Of a stretch of 64,000 nucleotides of DNA, positions 44,473 to 52,289 are shown piece after piece. Every line of letters starts with the position of its first letter. The stretch's first letter is position 1. The notes under the pieces were generated by a model, which saw nothing but the letters and a program-made list of their open reading frames with translations, had not been told where the DNA came from and did not search any database. This DNA comes from Prostheceraeus crozeri (lineage: Eukaryota; Platyhelminthes; Polycladida; Euryleptidae): positions 292,028-356,027 of the forward strand of contig CAJQUW010007550.1 of assembly GCA_907163375.1 (NCBI GenBank). Reading direction: 5' to 3'. A program made the position numbers and the translations under genes.

Positions 44473-44897
44473 GGGAACCCGTTGAAAACGATAAGTTTTT
44501 CCCGGACATTCCTACTCCTCTTGCTCAAGAGTGGAAGGCGAGAGATGACAAGGATACTCCCTATAGAAAGATTTGGGATGGTAATCACATTTGCCTACCG
44601 GTATCACATTGGTGTACTTACTATAAGAAGGAGGGAGATCATTCAATACCCATCAGATGTGATGAGCTCGGAGAAGGTACTTGGGATATCCTTTTCAAAG
44701 TGAATGGGCTATATTATGGTCGACACAAGGATAATAAAATAGCCTCTCTCTCCATGCATATGGAATCCATCCTATATATTCCGAAACCACCCAACGTGGA
44801 CGACATAATTGATCAAATCCTTAACAGCAGTGGTACGAAGCGCAAGTCGGAGAAGAATGCTGCATCAAAACGCAAATCAAAGAAGGAGAATTACTAG
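44457..44897 (+). CDS. Unknown protein with basic tail (element 2)
   Basis: This open frame of about 146 codons overlaps the end of the preceding gene. The start codon is not clear. The body has aromatic, beta-type sequence (GNHICLPVSHWCTYYKKEG, FKVNGLYYGRHKDNK). The C-terminus is lysine-rich (KRKSEKNAASKRKSKK), resembling a nuclear localisation or DNA-binding tail. No family is recognised. Confidence 0.4.
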   Translation: MSTILREPVENDKFFPDIPTPLAQEWKARDDKDTPYRKIWDGNHICLPVSHWCTYYKKEGDHSIPIRCDELGEGTWDILFKVNGLYYGRHKDNKIASLSMHMESILYIPKPPNVDDIIDQILNSSGTKRKSEKNAASKRKSKKENY

Positions 44898-44929
44898 TCC
44901 TTTCCTAACTCTACCCTATGACAATTCGC

Positions 44930-45057
44930 TTATGTGCTTTGAGTGTCGTAGACGTGGTCTTATTAGATACATTTTACTTCTTCGTTGCCATCATATCATT
45001 TGTGTATTTTGTCGTGAAAAGCATCGATGTAATTCTTCATTTTGTAATATGTTATAG
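44930..45057 (+). CDS. Small RING-like Cys/His protein (element 2)
   Basis: A short frame from the ATG at about 44932 encodes around 41 aa with MCFECRRRGLIRYILLLRCH, then HIICVFCREKHRC. The CxxC, CHH, CxxC spacing resembles the first part of a RING finger; a second Cys-rich small protein of the same kind lies at 46141-46464. The frame also stays open further upstream, overlapping the preceding gene. A role as a mini-RING is inferred. Confidence 0.35.
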
Positions 45058-45109
45058 AACGTTTCCTTAGATGTGTAAATTTCCGTTTTAGGCTTCTATC
45101 ATCATTTTT

Positions 45110-45640
45110 ATGGATTGTGAGGGTGAACCTGTACAGGAGCTCAGTGCTATTGCTATGAACAATTGGACATATCAGATTGTTAGTGTCTATCATCAACATG
45201 CCAACTGCGATCCCAATGTTGATCAATGGGCGAGAAAACACATTCATGGACTTAATCTGAAATATTTGCAAGACTATGGCTTTTCTTGTGAAAGTGCTCT
45301 TCTTATTGACTTTAAACGATGGTTAGCTGCTTTCAATGTTATACGCATCTTTTGTAATAATCCTGGTAAGGAGAGGAAAGTATTTCCCAATCTAATCATT
45401 GATGATATTTTGCTCCCGCCTTGGGATAGTAGAGTGAATCAACATTATCATGAAGTCACGAAACGTTTTAAGGATTTGTGTGTTCCTATTTTGTCTGTTC
45501 GTTGTAGTAGCTACGTTCATAACCAATGCTTCTTTCCTCCTTACCTCAACACTGCCAAAGTCCTGTATGGTTATCATTGCTCGCTGTATGATAGTTATCA
45601 GCTGTATCTATTTTATCTCTTTCAAACCATTGATTTATAA
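45110..45640 (+). CDS. DEDD-type 3'-5' exonuclease-like protein (element 2)
   Basis: The protein is 176 aa. It starts MDCEGEPVQELSAIAMNN, which has the D-x-E of exonuclease motif I followed by the usual (Q/E)-hxxhA strand. Residues about 41-50 read WARKHIHGL, matching the H-x-x-h-G segment between motifs I and II. LLIDFKRWLAAFNVIRIFCN near residues 66-85 fits the motif II strand. The last third has several Cys and His (CSSYVHNQC). I infer an RNase H-fold exonuclease; nucleic acid type and role (proofreading, end-processing or RNA degradation) are unknown. Confidence 0.5.
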   Translation: MDCEGEPVQELSAIAMNNWTYQIVSVYHQHANCDPNVDQWARKHIHGLNLKYLQDYGFSCESALLIDFKRWLAAFNVIRIFCNNPGKERKVFPNLIIDDILLPPWDSRVNQHYHEVTKRFKDLCVPILSVRCSSYVHNQCFFPPYLNTAKVLYGYHCSLYDSYQLYLFYLFQTIDL

Positions 45641-45727
45641 TGCATGCTTGTTACCGTTATTCAATAAATGTTACTATGAGAAGAGTTGTTGTTTTCATGC
45701 AATGGATGGGTTAGTTAAAGGGCGATC

Positions 45728-46138
45728 ATGTCTTTCTCAAACGACTGCGGAACATTACGTTTTCATAGGCAAAGTTTAAAAGGAGCTGTTCAAGATTATG
45801 TGATAAATTTTCATAAAGATGAGACCGACATCGAAGCAGTGGTCGATGATGCTAGCACTCTATTTCTAGAGTTAATGAATACATTCTCTGATAGCATTGT
45901 CATGGCGCGATTAGTTGCGAAAATTAAGTTTAGTCATTTTGGAAAGGAAGAGGTGGAAAGTCGCTCTTTCCATTTTGCTTCTTATTCAATGGAAGTGGTA
46001 GATCATCCCGAAGAATTTTTTAAAAGACATATGATAAAAATTGCTGAACGTCTTAACGCATTTAACCATCATGGTAGCAGTCTAGTGATTGAAGCGATTT
46101 CAGATATTCACATTCAACTTTCCATAAAGAAAAATTGA
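45728..46138 (+). CDS. Stand-alone relative of pPolB N-terminal domain (element 2)
   Basis: The protein is 136 aa. Its order of segments, an acidic start, LVAKIKFSHFGKEEVESRSF, then HFASYSMEVVDHPEEFFKRH, then FNHHGSSLVIEAISDIHIQL, parallels the N-terminal domain of this element's own polymerase, which has LKIKYVKID, RLEFHIPSSPATEVVD, NFHIQGLKLNIDKFNERDSG and FDGIETAMIKI in the same order. I infer a paralog of that domain, possibly a terminal-protein or accessory factor. Resemblance was judged by eye. Confidence 0.45.
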   Translation: MSFSNDCGTLRFHRQSLKGAVQDYVINFHKDETDIEAVVDDASTLFLELMNTFSDSIVMARLVAKIKFSHFGKEEVESRSFHFASYSMEVVDHPEEFFKRHMIKIAERLNAFNHHGSSLVIEAISDIHIQLSIKKN

Positions 46139-46140
46139 AA

Positions 46141-46464
46141 ATGCAGTGGTACTTGATTGTAGCACAACTGGTTTTCGAGCTATGTCTGCTCACTCTCGAA
46201 GTATATTCCTTCTGTACATGCGTCTATTATTTAGAAAAGGCTAGCAAATTCATATCTTCAAAAAGACTTGCTATAGACATCAGTAACGGTGAAACTATGT
46301 GTTGCGATGTATGTAAGCGAAAGGATGGAAATGAAAAGCGCATCTTCAAGAGATGTAAGCATGCTTTTTGTCAACGCTGTTTCATACGTAATTGCATTCA
46401 ACTTTGCCAATGTAACCACTGTGACATTGCTCATTTCGAGTGTCACTTATGTCGCAATAGTTAG
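46141..46464 (+). CDS. RING-like protein with N-terminal membrane segment (element 2)
   Basis: The protein is about 107 aa. Residues 1-33 are hydrophobic (LIVAQLVFELCLLTLEVYSF), fitting a membrane anchor. Residues about 54-105 form a Cys/His cluster: CCDVCKRKDGNEKRIFKRCK, then HAFCQRCF and CQCNHC, ending ECHLC. This is RING-like spacing. A membrane-tethered ubiquitin ligase-like protein is inferred. The next gene's ATGCAAA promoter-like motif lies just past its stop. Confidence 0.5.
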   Translation: MQWYLIVAQLVFELCLLTLEVYSFCTCVYYLEKASKFISSKRLAIDISNGETMCCDVCKRKDGNEKRIFKRCKHAFCQRCFIRNCIQLCQCNHCDIAHFECHLCRNS

Positions 46465-46469
46465 TACCT

Positions 46470-46478
46470 ATGCAAATG
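46470..46478 (+). promoter_or_regulatory. ATGCAAA-type promoter-like motif upstream of 46516 gene
   Basis: ATGCAAATG lies 46 bp before the start codon, right after the stop of the preceding gene. It is one of about six such motifs in element 2 (others at 46875, 49483, 52639-52646 on the minus strand, 52997 and 54423). Confidence 0.45.
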
Positions 46479-46515
46479 TGGTAAAGATAGGTTTTAGCAA
46501 AGACTAACACGGAAA

Positions 46516-46872
46516 ATGGCGAAACGTAAAATGACGAAACGTAAAAGTCAAAAGTTTTCTTCAGCCATTCAAGCTCTCCGACGAATGAAAGCAAATCAGC
46601 GATACAATGCTATACGACATGCTAACGATAAATTCATTTGTGAAATTATTTCTCATGTGAGGAAGTTGAGGACGAAGAAATTAGCGCCAAAACAACGAAA
46701 GTTACTTAAGCGATATGCTACGAAATTGCGTTTCATCTCCAATCCTAAAGTCGCCCTTCAAAGAAAGAGGAAAACTCTAACACAAAAGGGCGGTTTCCTT
46801 TCAGCAATACTTCCAATGATAGCTCCTGCCGTGGGCAACCTATTGGGAAATATCTTTGGCTCTAAGCGTTAA
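46516..46872 (+). CDS. Basic minor-capsid/core-like protein (element 2)
   Basis: The protein is 118 aa. Residues 1-90 are very basic (KRKMTKRKSQKF, KKLAPKQRKLLKRY), and the C-terminus is a glycine/alanine-rich hydrophobic segment (GGFLSAILPMIAPAVGNLLG, then NIFG). This build is typical of pX/pVI-type internal virion proteins of Polintons and adenoviruses, which condense DNA or act on membranes. An ATGCAAATG motif lies 46 bp upstream. Its end overlaps the upstream open region of the ATPase frame. Confidence 0.6.
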   Translation: MAKRKMTKRKSQKFSSAIQALRRMKANQRYNAIRHANDKFICEIISHVRKLRTKKLAPKQRKLLKRYATKLRFISNPKVALQRKRKTLTQKGGFLSAILPMIAPAVGNLLGNIFGSKR

Positions 46873-46903
46873 TTATGCAAATGTTGAGTCTCAAAGTAAT
46901 AAA

Positions 46904-47521
46904 ATGGATTTCAGACTTCAATGTGATAAAGTTGTGACTGTATCAGGTCCATCTCATGCAGGTAAAACTGTTTTCACGCTGAATTTATTGGATAAAAGAA
47001 GGGAGTTGTTTAAGGAACCTATCAATCGAGTGATTTGGTGTTATGGTATTTATCAACCGTCGCTGTTTCAGGAATTGCAAAGTCGCAACTTTATTCGACA
47101 TGAAGGAATTATTCCAGTGGATAAACTTCAGTCTAATGATGTTGTTGTATTGGATGATTTATTAAAAGAAAGTAAGAATTCAAAAGATGTTACAGATATG
47201 TTCACTCGTGCAGCACACCATAAAAGGTGTTTTATTATCTATATCACACAAAATTTGTTTCCTGATGGAAAAGAAGCTCGTACACGAAACCTGAATACAC
47301 ACTATTATGCTATTTTCAAGAATCCGCGAGATAAAAGTCAATTTGAAATTTTAGCGCGACAAGTTGCACCCAGAGGATCAAAAGCCTTAATTGAAATTTT
47401 TCAAGCAGCTACTGAAAAACCACACGGTTACTTATTCATTGACTTTACGCAAGAGTGTCCGGAAGAATTTAGATTTCGAAGTGATATTTTGAAAACTCCC
47501 ATGATTATCTACAAACTATGA
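46904..47521 (+). CDS. A32/FtsK-like genome packaging ATPase (element 2)
   Basis: The protein is 205 aa. Walker A is SGPSHAGKT near residues 14-22. Walker B is DVVVLDDLL near 78-86. FIIYITQNLFPDGKEARTRN near 109-128 matches the sensor-like and arginine region of Polinton packaging ATPases. It is shorter than the ATPase of element 1 (258 aa). It starts at an ATG 29 bp after an ATGCAAATG motif. The stop overlaps the next start in an ATGA. Established role: packaging of element DNA into capsids. Confidence 0.85.
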   Translation: MDFRLQCDKVVTVSGPSHAGKTVFTLNLLDKRRELFKEPINRVIWCYGIYQPSLFQELQSRNFIRHEGIIPVDKLQSNDVVVLDDLLKESKNSKDVTDMFTRAAHHKRCFIIYITQNLFPDGKEARTRNLNTHYYAIFKNPRDKSQFEILARQVAPRGSKALIEIFQAATEKPHGYLFIDFTQECPEEFRFRSDILKTPMIIYKL

Positions 47522-48210
47522 GTTCTTATTCTCGCATGATTGTTATTCCTCAGGATGAATATGTACAATTGACTGCCATGCAGCAAGTAAAGCAACCTCT
47601 TGCAAATCAAATGTATAGGAAAGAAATAGATTATCAGCAAAATGTTCACATCAAAGATCCACATCGTGCTGTATTATTACAATCGGAAACTGTTGAGCAA
47701 TTGAAAAACTTGAAGAATAAGATGCGTGACTCTGTATCGACTGCTACACCTTTAGCATCTCGCGCACATGCCATATCTCTTTTCAACAGTATTGAACCCC
47801 ATCTCAATGTAAATGATAGAGGAGAAATCATTACAGATGAAAATAAAGTGATTGATGCTTCACGTTATGAAGACTTGATTCAGTATGCGACACGTAGAAA
47901 GCGCCGTCAGGGCTATGTTCCACCTGGTTGGTCATACTTTCTTAAACTATTGAAAAAGCATAATGTGCCAAAATTTGCTTTAAATAATGAGACATTGAAA
48001 GAACTTGATTCAACAGTGGCTACTACTCCAATGCTTCAGGCGATGAAAATGCCAACAAATTGGTTTAAGGCGTCACCTGCTACATCCCCTCCCACACTCA
48101 CTAAGCAAACAAGAGGAAGAACTCTACGTAGATCTACATCGCCACTAAAACTGGTAAAAGGAAAACGTAAAACAGCTCCTCCTAGGAAATACATGTTCTC
48201 AGACTATTAA
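47518..48210 (+). CDS. Unknown basic helical protein linked to ATPase gene (element 2)
   Basis: The protein is 230 aa, helical and charged. It has KVIDASRYEDLIQYATRRKR in the middle (about 116-135), and a Thr/Ser/Pro/Lys-rich C-terminal tail (TRGRTLRRSTSPLKLVKGKR). Proteins with an RYxDLhxY-type segment and a disordered tail commonly follow the ATPase in invertebrate Polintons, but I know no function for them. The start overlaps the ATPase stop (ATGA), suggesting coupled expression. Confidence 0.5.
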   Translation: MSSYSRMIVIPQDEYVQLTAMQQVKQPLANQMYRKEIDYQQNVHIKDPHRAVLLQSETVEQLKNLKNKMRDSVSTATPLASRAHAISLFNSIEPHLNVNDRGEIITDENKVIDASRYEDLIQYATRRKRRQGYVPPGWSYFLKLLKKHNVPKFALNNETLKELDSTVATTPMLQAMKMPTNWFKASPATSPPTLTKQTRGRTLRRSTSPLKLVKGKRKTAPPRKYMFSDY

Positions 48211-48211
48211 T

Positions 48212-48427
48212 ATGAAGCAGATGTGTTGCTTGCCATGTAATGAGCCGCCAGAGGTGAATGTCGTTGTCACTTGCACTTGCTGCGCCAGCTCTCATAATGA
48301 AACCCCTAAGCAATGTGAACACGATCGCAAAACCGCTAAAGCTAAATGCTGCAGTTGTTGTAAATGTAGAAAGGCAAGAAAGAAAAAAGATGAGAAGGAG
48401 GAAAAAGAGTCAGTCGTCATCGACTGA
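48212..48427 (+). CDS. Cysteine-rich 71-aa protein overlapping the integrase start (element 2)
   Basis: The frame starts at ATG 48212 and has about 16 cysteines among 71 residues (MCCLPCNEP, TCTCCASS, KCCSCCKCRK), then a Lys/Glu-rich tail. It overlaps the first codons of the integrase in another frame. Its cysteine pattern suggests metal binding. It may be a real overlapping gene or a by-product of the integrase leader; composition favours a real gene. Confidence 0.4.
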   Translation: MKQMCCLPCNEPPEVNVVVTCTCCASSHNETPKQCEHDRKTAKAKCCSCCKCRKARKKKDEKEEKESVVID

Positions 48428-49478
48428 ACGTTTGAAGTCAATCTATTATGATGTAAAACATCCGGCAGGATTTGCATCTATCAAGAAATTATCAAAAGCG
48501 AGTGGTCTTCCACAATCACAAGTGAAACGATGGTTAAAGGGTCAGGCTACCTATACACTCCACAAACAAGCGAAAAAGAAGTACCGCACCCGCCATTATA
48601 TTGTTCATGACATCGATGAACAGTGGCAAGCAGATTTGTGCGATGTTGCCTCCATCTCAAAACATAACTCGGGCAATAATTTTATTTTAACCGTCATTGA
48701 TATTTTCTCGCGTTATGCGTGGGCTCAACCTTTAAAAACTAAAGAAGGGAAAGGAGTAGCAAAAGCATTCCAAACAATTTTTCGAGAAGGTCGCATTCCA
48801 AAAAGAATTCAGAGTGATCAAGGAAAAGAGTTTGAAAATCAGCATGTGAGAAGATTATTTGAGAGGCATGACATTGAGTTGTTTAGTGTAAAGAGCGCTT
48901 ATAAAGCTGCACTCGTTGAACGTTTTAATCGCACATTAAAAAATCGCTTGTGGCGACATTTTACTGCCAACTTGACACAAAATTGGACAAAGGTTCTACA
49001 AGATACACTCCATGCCTACAATCACTCTATCCATCGTTCTATTGGACTCAGACCAGTAGATGTAAATGCTGACAATGTAGATAAAGTGCGCGAACCATTC
49101 CAACGTAAACGCACTCATGTGAAAAGTGATGTGAAAATTGGCGATAAAGTTCGTATCTCAAAAGTGAAAAGTGTTTTTGCTAAAGGGTACCTTCCGAATT
49201 GGACAGAGGAGGTATTTACAGTATCAAGGATTAATCAAAAAGACTCTCCGACCACCTACAAGTTGAAAGATTACGATAATGAAGAAATTGAGGGTAGCTT
49301 TTACCGCGATGAGATTGAGGTAGTCACTGAAAGTGAAACATATTTGGTAGAGAAAATCATTCGATGTAAAAAACGGCAAGGTGAAGAATGGTGTCTTGTT
49401 AAATGGACTGGTTATCCTTCAAGTATGAACTCTTGGATGCGTCGTGCCGACATCTTTCATCTAAGTGATCGACAGTGA
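48390..49478 (+). CDS. INT: Retroviral-type integrase with C-terminal chromodomain (element 2)
   Basis: The start used is the ATG at 48390; the open frame extends further upstream without ATG support. The protein is about 362 aa. A basic N-terminus precedes a helix-turn-helix-like segment (GFASIKKLSKASGLPQSQVK). The rve core has D in EQWQADLCDV, D in RIQSDQGKEF and E in AALVERFNRTLK. An SH3-like region follows (VKIGDKVRISKVKSVFAKGY). A chromodomain closes it (YLVEKIIRCKKRQGEEWCLV, then KWTGYPSSMNSW). It inserts element DNA into the genome; the chromodomain may steer it to chromatin marks. This is a hallmark gene of Polintons. Confidence 0.95.
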   Translation: MRRRKKSQSSSTERLKSIYYDVKHPAGFASIKKLSKASGLPQSQVKRWLKGQATYTLHKQAKKKYRTRHYIVHDIDEQWQADLCDVASISKHNSGNNFILTVIDIFSRYAWAQPLKTKEGKGVAKAFQTIFREGRIPKRIQSDQGKEFENQHVRRLFERHDIELFSVKSAYKAALVERFNRTLKNRLWRHFTANLTQNWTKVLQDTLHAYNHSIHRSIGLRPVDVNADNVDKVREPFQRKRTHVKSDVKIGDKVRISKVKSVFAKGYLPNWTEEVFTVSRINQKDSPTTYKLKDYDNEEIEGSFYRDEIEVVTESETYLVEKIIRCKKRQGEEWCLVKWTGYPSSMNSWMRRADIFHLSDRQ

Positions 49479-49519
49479 TTCATGCAAAGTTGTAACTAAC
49501 AATGTTTAGGGTTTGAGCT

Positions 49520-49975
49520 ATGAATCCAACTGCCTCATTTTATTCACGACCCTCCTATGTAAGTGGCGGAGGACAAATTTACATCGGCGCTCGCCGCCAA
49601 CGTGGAGGTAGCATACTTGGTGCACTGAAATCTGTTGTAGCACCTCTCATATCCAATGTCGGTAGATCTTTAAAACGAAATGTTTTAAGTAATGCCGTTG
49701 GCTTTGCTGGTGATGTTGCTAGTGATCTTTCCAGAGGTAGAAGTTTTAAGAGCAGTTTGTTGAATCGTGGGAAGGAACGCGGTTTAAAAACATTGAAACA
49801 GACCATTGCTGGTGTTACTCAAGGAAAGAAATCACCTAAACGAATGAATAAAGGAAGGAGGAAACATCGCGGAGCTGGTAAGGTGCGATCTTCAGTCAAA
49901 AGGCATTCACGCAAACGTCGCAGAGGCTCTAATCATTCATCAGGCGCTAAACGACGACGCTGCTATAACTTCTAA
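49520..49975 (+). CDS. Basic core-like protein (element 2)
   Basis: The protein is 151 aa. The N-terminus is glycine-rich (YVSGGGQIYIGARRQRGGSI), the middle is amphipathic (LISNVGRSLKRNVLSNAVGF), and the C-terminus is strongly basic (KRMNKGRRKHRGAGKVRSSV, then RHSRKRRRGSNH). This fits a DNA-condensing core protein or pVII/pVI-like virion protein. An ATGCAAAGTTG motif lies 37 bp upstream of the ATG. The next gene (capsid-like) starts two bases after its stop. Confidence 0.55.
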   Translation: MNPTASFYSRPSYVSGGGQIYIGARRQRGGSILGALKSVVAPLISNVGRSLKRNVLSNAVGFAGDVASDLSRGRSFKSSLLNRGKERGLKTLKQTIAGVTQGKKSPKRMNKGRRKHRGAGKVRSSVKRHSRKRRRGSNHSSGAKRRRCYNF

Positions 49976-49977
49976 TC

Positions 49978-51255
49978 ATGGAGTGTAAAACTTCCGGTTT
50001 TTGTTTGTTCGATCAACAAGCCATACAGACAGATATTCTTAGTTCAAGTATTGTAGATTATCATCCTCGAACAGCTGAGAATGCTGGCCCCATTGAATTT
50101 GTTATTCCTGGTGGTAGTGATGACTACATAGATTTGAGTTATGCGATGCTTGATTTGAGGTTTAGAATTCAGCAAGCAGATGGAACTGCTATTGACGATG
50201 CACATAAAGTTGGACTGAACAATTTACCATTGACTACATTACTTCGTGATGTTTCTCTAACGATTGGAGAGCAGCAAGTGGAAGGTGGTCAAAGCGATTA
50301 TCCCTATAAATCATATTTCAATCATGTATCACAGTTTCATCCAGCAGCACAAAAAAGTCATATGGAAGCCATGGGATGGTACAGAGATGAAGCAGGAAAA
50401 TTTGATGTTGAAACAAACAGTGGCTTTGTAAAGCGATCTGCTATGATTAAAGATAGTAGAGTATGTCAGCTATATGGTCCGCTGAATTTAGACTTCTTTA
50501 GACAGTCAAAGTTTTTACTGTGTAATACCAGCATGCGACTCAAGCTGACATTGAATAAGCCTGAATTTGCGCTGAATGCATTTGCTAAAGTTGACAATTT
50601 TAGAATTCATGTGGAAGATATTGCACTTTACATTCGTCGAGTAGTACCGAATCCAAGTGTCATTAAAGGGCATGCTGAAGGCCTTAACCGCCAAAATGCC
50701 ATTTACCCCATTCAGCATACAAAGCTTCTCACCTTTACAATTCCGAAAGATCAAAAGAGTTTCATGAAAGATGGCCTCTTTCCATCGGAAGCACCGAAGC
50801 TCCTCATGGTGGCAATGGTTGAAAATGATGCATTTAATGGTAATATAAAGAAGAATCCTTTCAATTTTAAACACAATCAGTTAAGTGAAATTGCTTTACG
50901 TGTAAATGGTGTGAGTCATCCTGGTCCACCCTACAAACCAGATTTTGCTTCAGATCAATTTATGCGCAGTTATGTTGATTTTATGGATGTTTTTGGCTTT
51001 TACAATACGGATGACACCAACGGACTGACTATGAAAGAGTGTAAGAGTGGATATACTATTTATGCATTTGATTTGACTGCTGACAGCGATATTAGTGCAC
51101 CCTATCGTCAAGCGAACGTGCCTCATAATATTCGTTTGGATTTGACGTTCAAAAGAACACTACCTGAGACGATCAATGTATTAATTTATGCAGTCTTCGA
51201 TTCAAATATTGAAATTACAAAGTATCGTGACGTGATTCTTCAGTATAATCGTTAA
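49978..51255 (+). CDS. Capsid-like protein, F54H12.2-like group (element 2)
   Basis: The protein is 425 aa. Near residues 33-57 it reads IEFVIPGGSDDYIDLSYAML, then DLRFRIQ, the typical start of an invertebrate protein group often annotated after the C. elegans protein F54H12.2, which is found in virus-like elements. Beta-rich sequence with Asn, Pro and aromatic residues continues throughout (LLRDVSLTIGEQQVEGG, IHVEDIALYIRRVV). The place between core-like and protease genes and the size fit a major capsid protein; a minor capsid role cannot be excluded. The stop and the next start overlap (TAATG). Confidence 0.6.
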   Translation: MECKTSGFCLFDQQAIQTDILSSSIVDYHPRTAENAGPIEFVIPGGSDDYIDLSYAMLDLRFRIQQADGTAIDDAHKVGLNNLPLTTLLRDVSLTIGEQQVEGGQSDYPYKSYFNHVSQFHPAAQKSHMEAMGWYRDEAGKFDVETNSGFVKRSAMIKDSRVCQLYGPLNLDFFRQSKFLLCNTSMRLKLTLNKPEFALNAFAKVDNFRIHVEDIALYIRRVVPNPSVIKGHAEGLNRQNAIYPIQHTKLLTFTIPKDQKSFMKDGLFPSEAPKLLMVAMVENDAFNGNIKKNPFNFKHNQLSEIALRVNGVSHPGPPYKPDFASDQFMRSYVDFMDVFGFYNTDDTNGLTMKECKSGYTIYAFDLTADSDISAPYRQANVPHNIRLDLTFKRTLPETINVLIYAVFDSNIEITKYRDVILQYNR

Positions 51256-51716
51256 TGAGTTGGTTGACTGCTGACGATATTAAGACTAAAGTGCAGCGTA
51301 ATGCAGACGAAGCGACGTTGAAAGCTTTCGATAATGTCTATTCACTCGATACCTTACCACCTGCAGTAAATCACTATCCCATCTTTATTGTGCTAAACAC
51401 TCATTCACAGAATTTAGGCGGTGAGCATTGGAAAGCGATCTTTATTGGAGAAGACCGACGTGGTGAACTATTTGACTCTCTTGCTCAACCTCCAAATATA
51501 CCAACACAGCAGTGGTTGAGAAAACATACGCGTCAATATCAGCGAAATGAACGCATACTACAACATCCACTTTCATCAACGTGTGGTGCTTTTGTACTGT
51601 ACTTCATCTTAAAACGTTTACATGTATCTCGATTTGCATCTATTATTCAAAACTTTTCATGTAATCCATCCTCTAATGAAAAAATGATTTGTAAGTTCTA
51701 TCATGATTTGAAATAA
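51255..51716 (+). CDS. PRO: Adenain/Ulp1-like cysteine protease (element 2)
   Basis: The protein is 153 aa. Catalytic-site-like residues are H in GGEHWKAIFI (about residue 58), D in GELFDSLAQPP (about 73), and C in LSSTCGAFVLYFIL (about 115), the last with the STCG signature of adenovirus maturation proteases. Length is shorter than adenain (about 200 aa) but typical for Polinton proteases. The expected role is maturation of capsid precursors. Its start overlaps the capsid gene's stop, consistent with a co-expressed virion gene set. Confidence 0.88.
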   Translation: MSWLTADDIKTKVQRNADEATLKAFDNVYSLDTLPPAVNHYPIFIVLNTHSQNLGGEHWKAIFIGEDRRGELFDSLAQPPNIPTQQWLRKHTRQYQRNERILQHPLSSTCGAFVLYFILKRLHVSRFASIIQNFSCNPSSNEKMICKFYHDLK

Positions 51717-51743
51717 AAACATCATGTTGGAAAAAATTGTTTT

Positions 51744-52289
51744 TTATTTTACAATCCGCTGGATACGTACATACTCAATGAGATAGTCTAGGATCATATT
51801 TGCTTGTTCATGAGATTTTAGTCCAGTAATGATCACTTTACTATTATGAAAGATTGCCACATGCACAGGCAACCAACAACTAATGAGAGCTGCAGGAAAA
51901 AGTTCGGGTTCATAACACAAACTGTAACTGCTGGTACGAATCTTCAAAAATGATAGACTGTCACTCAATTGAGTAGAGATCACCATATTGTCCACAGTCA
52001 GATTCGACATCACACACCTCTCCCTCTTCCATATCCGACGTAGTAGTCTTTGTAGCTCTAAGCGCATTGACTGCGCCGATGAATGAGAAAGGGCGCCGAG
52101 AATCTGTACAGTCCCATTTGGGAAGAGTTGAAGATTCCGTGAATTGTTCATCTTCACCACTAACATTTGAGGACGGCCCGGGTAATACTTGCTGTTTGGA
52201 AGCTGTTGGCGTAATGTTGTGAGATCGATTTTGGTGTAGAGTCTGAAGCGACGGAGAATGTTGACGATGGTGTAGCGATGGCGCTTCAT
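51744..52289 (-). CDS. TATA-binding-protein-like transcription factor (element 2)
   Basis: From the ATG at 52289 the frame gives 181 aa, the size of the conserved TBP core. Two direct repeats are visible. Repeat 1 (about 6-88) has TIVNILRRFRLYTKIDLTTL, PNSKYYPGRPQMLVVKM, and PNGTVQILGALSHSSAQSM, matching the TBP N(I/V)V..., YNPKRFAAVIMRI and SGKMVCTGAKSEEQS segments. Repeat 2 (about 95-176) has LTVDNMVISTQL, then YEPELFPAALI at 126-136, FHNSKVIITGLKSHEQA, matching FKIQNMVGSC, YEPELFPGLI and SGKVVLTGAK of eukaryotic TBP. Expected role: binding promoter DNA and nucleating transcription. It lies next to two small possible PC4-like genes on the same strand. The frame overlaps the end of its neighbour (51961-52611) in another frame. 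Confidence 0.85.
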   Translation of the reverse strand: MKRHRYTIVNILRRFRLYTKIDLTTLRQQLPNSKYYPGRPQMLVVKMNNSRNLQLFPNGTVQILGALSHSSAQSMRLELQRLLRRIWKRERCVMSNLTVDNMVISTQLSDSLSFLKIRTSSYSLCYEPELFPAALISCWLPVHVAIFHNSKVIITGLKSHEQANMILDYLIEYVRIQRIVK

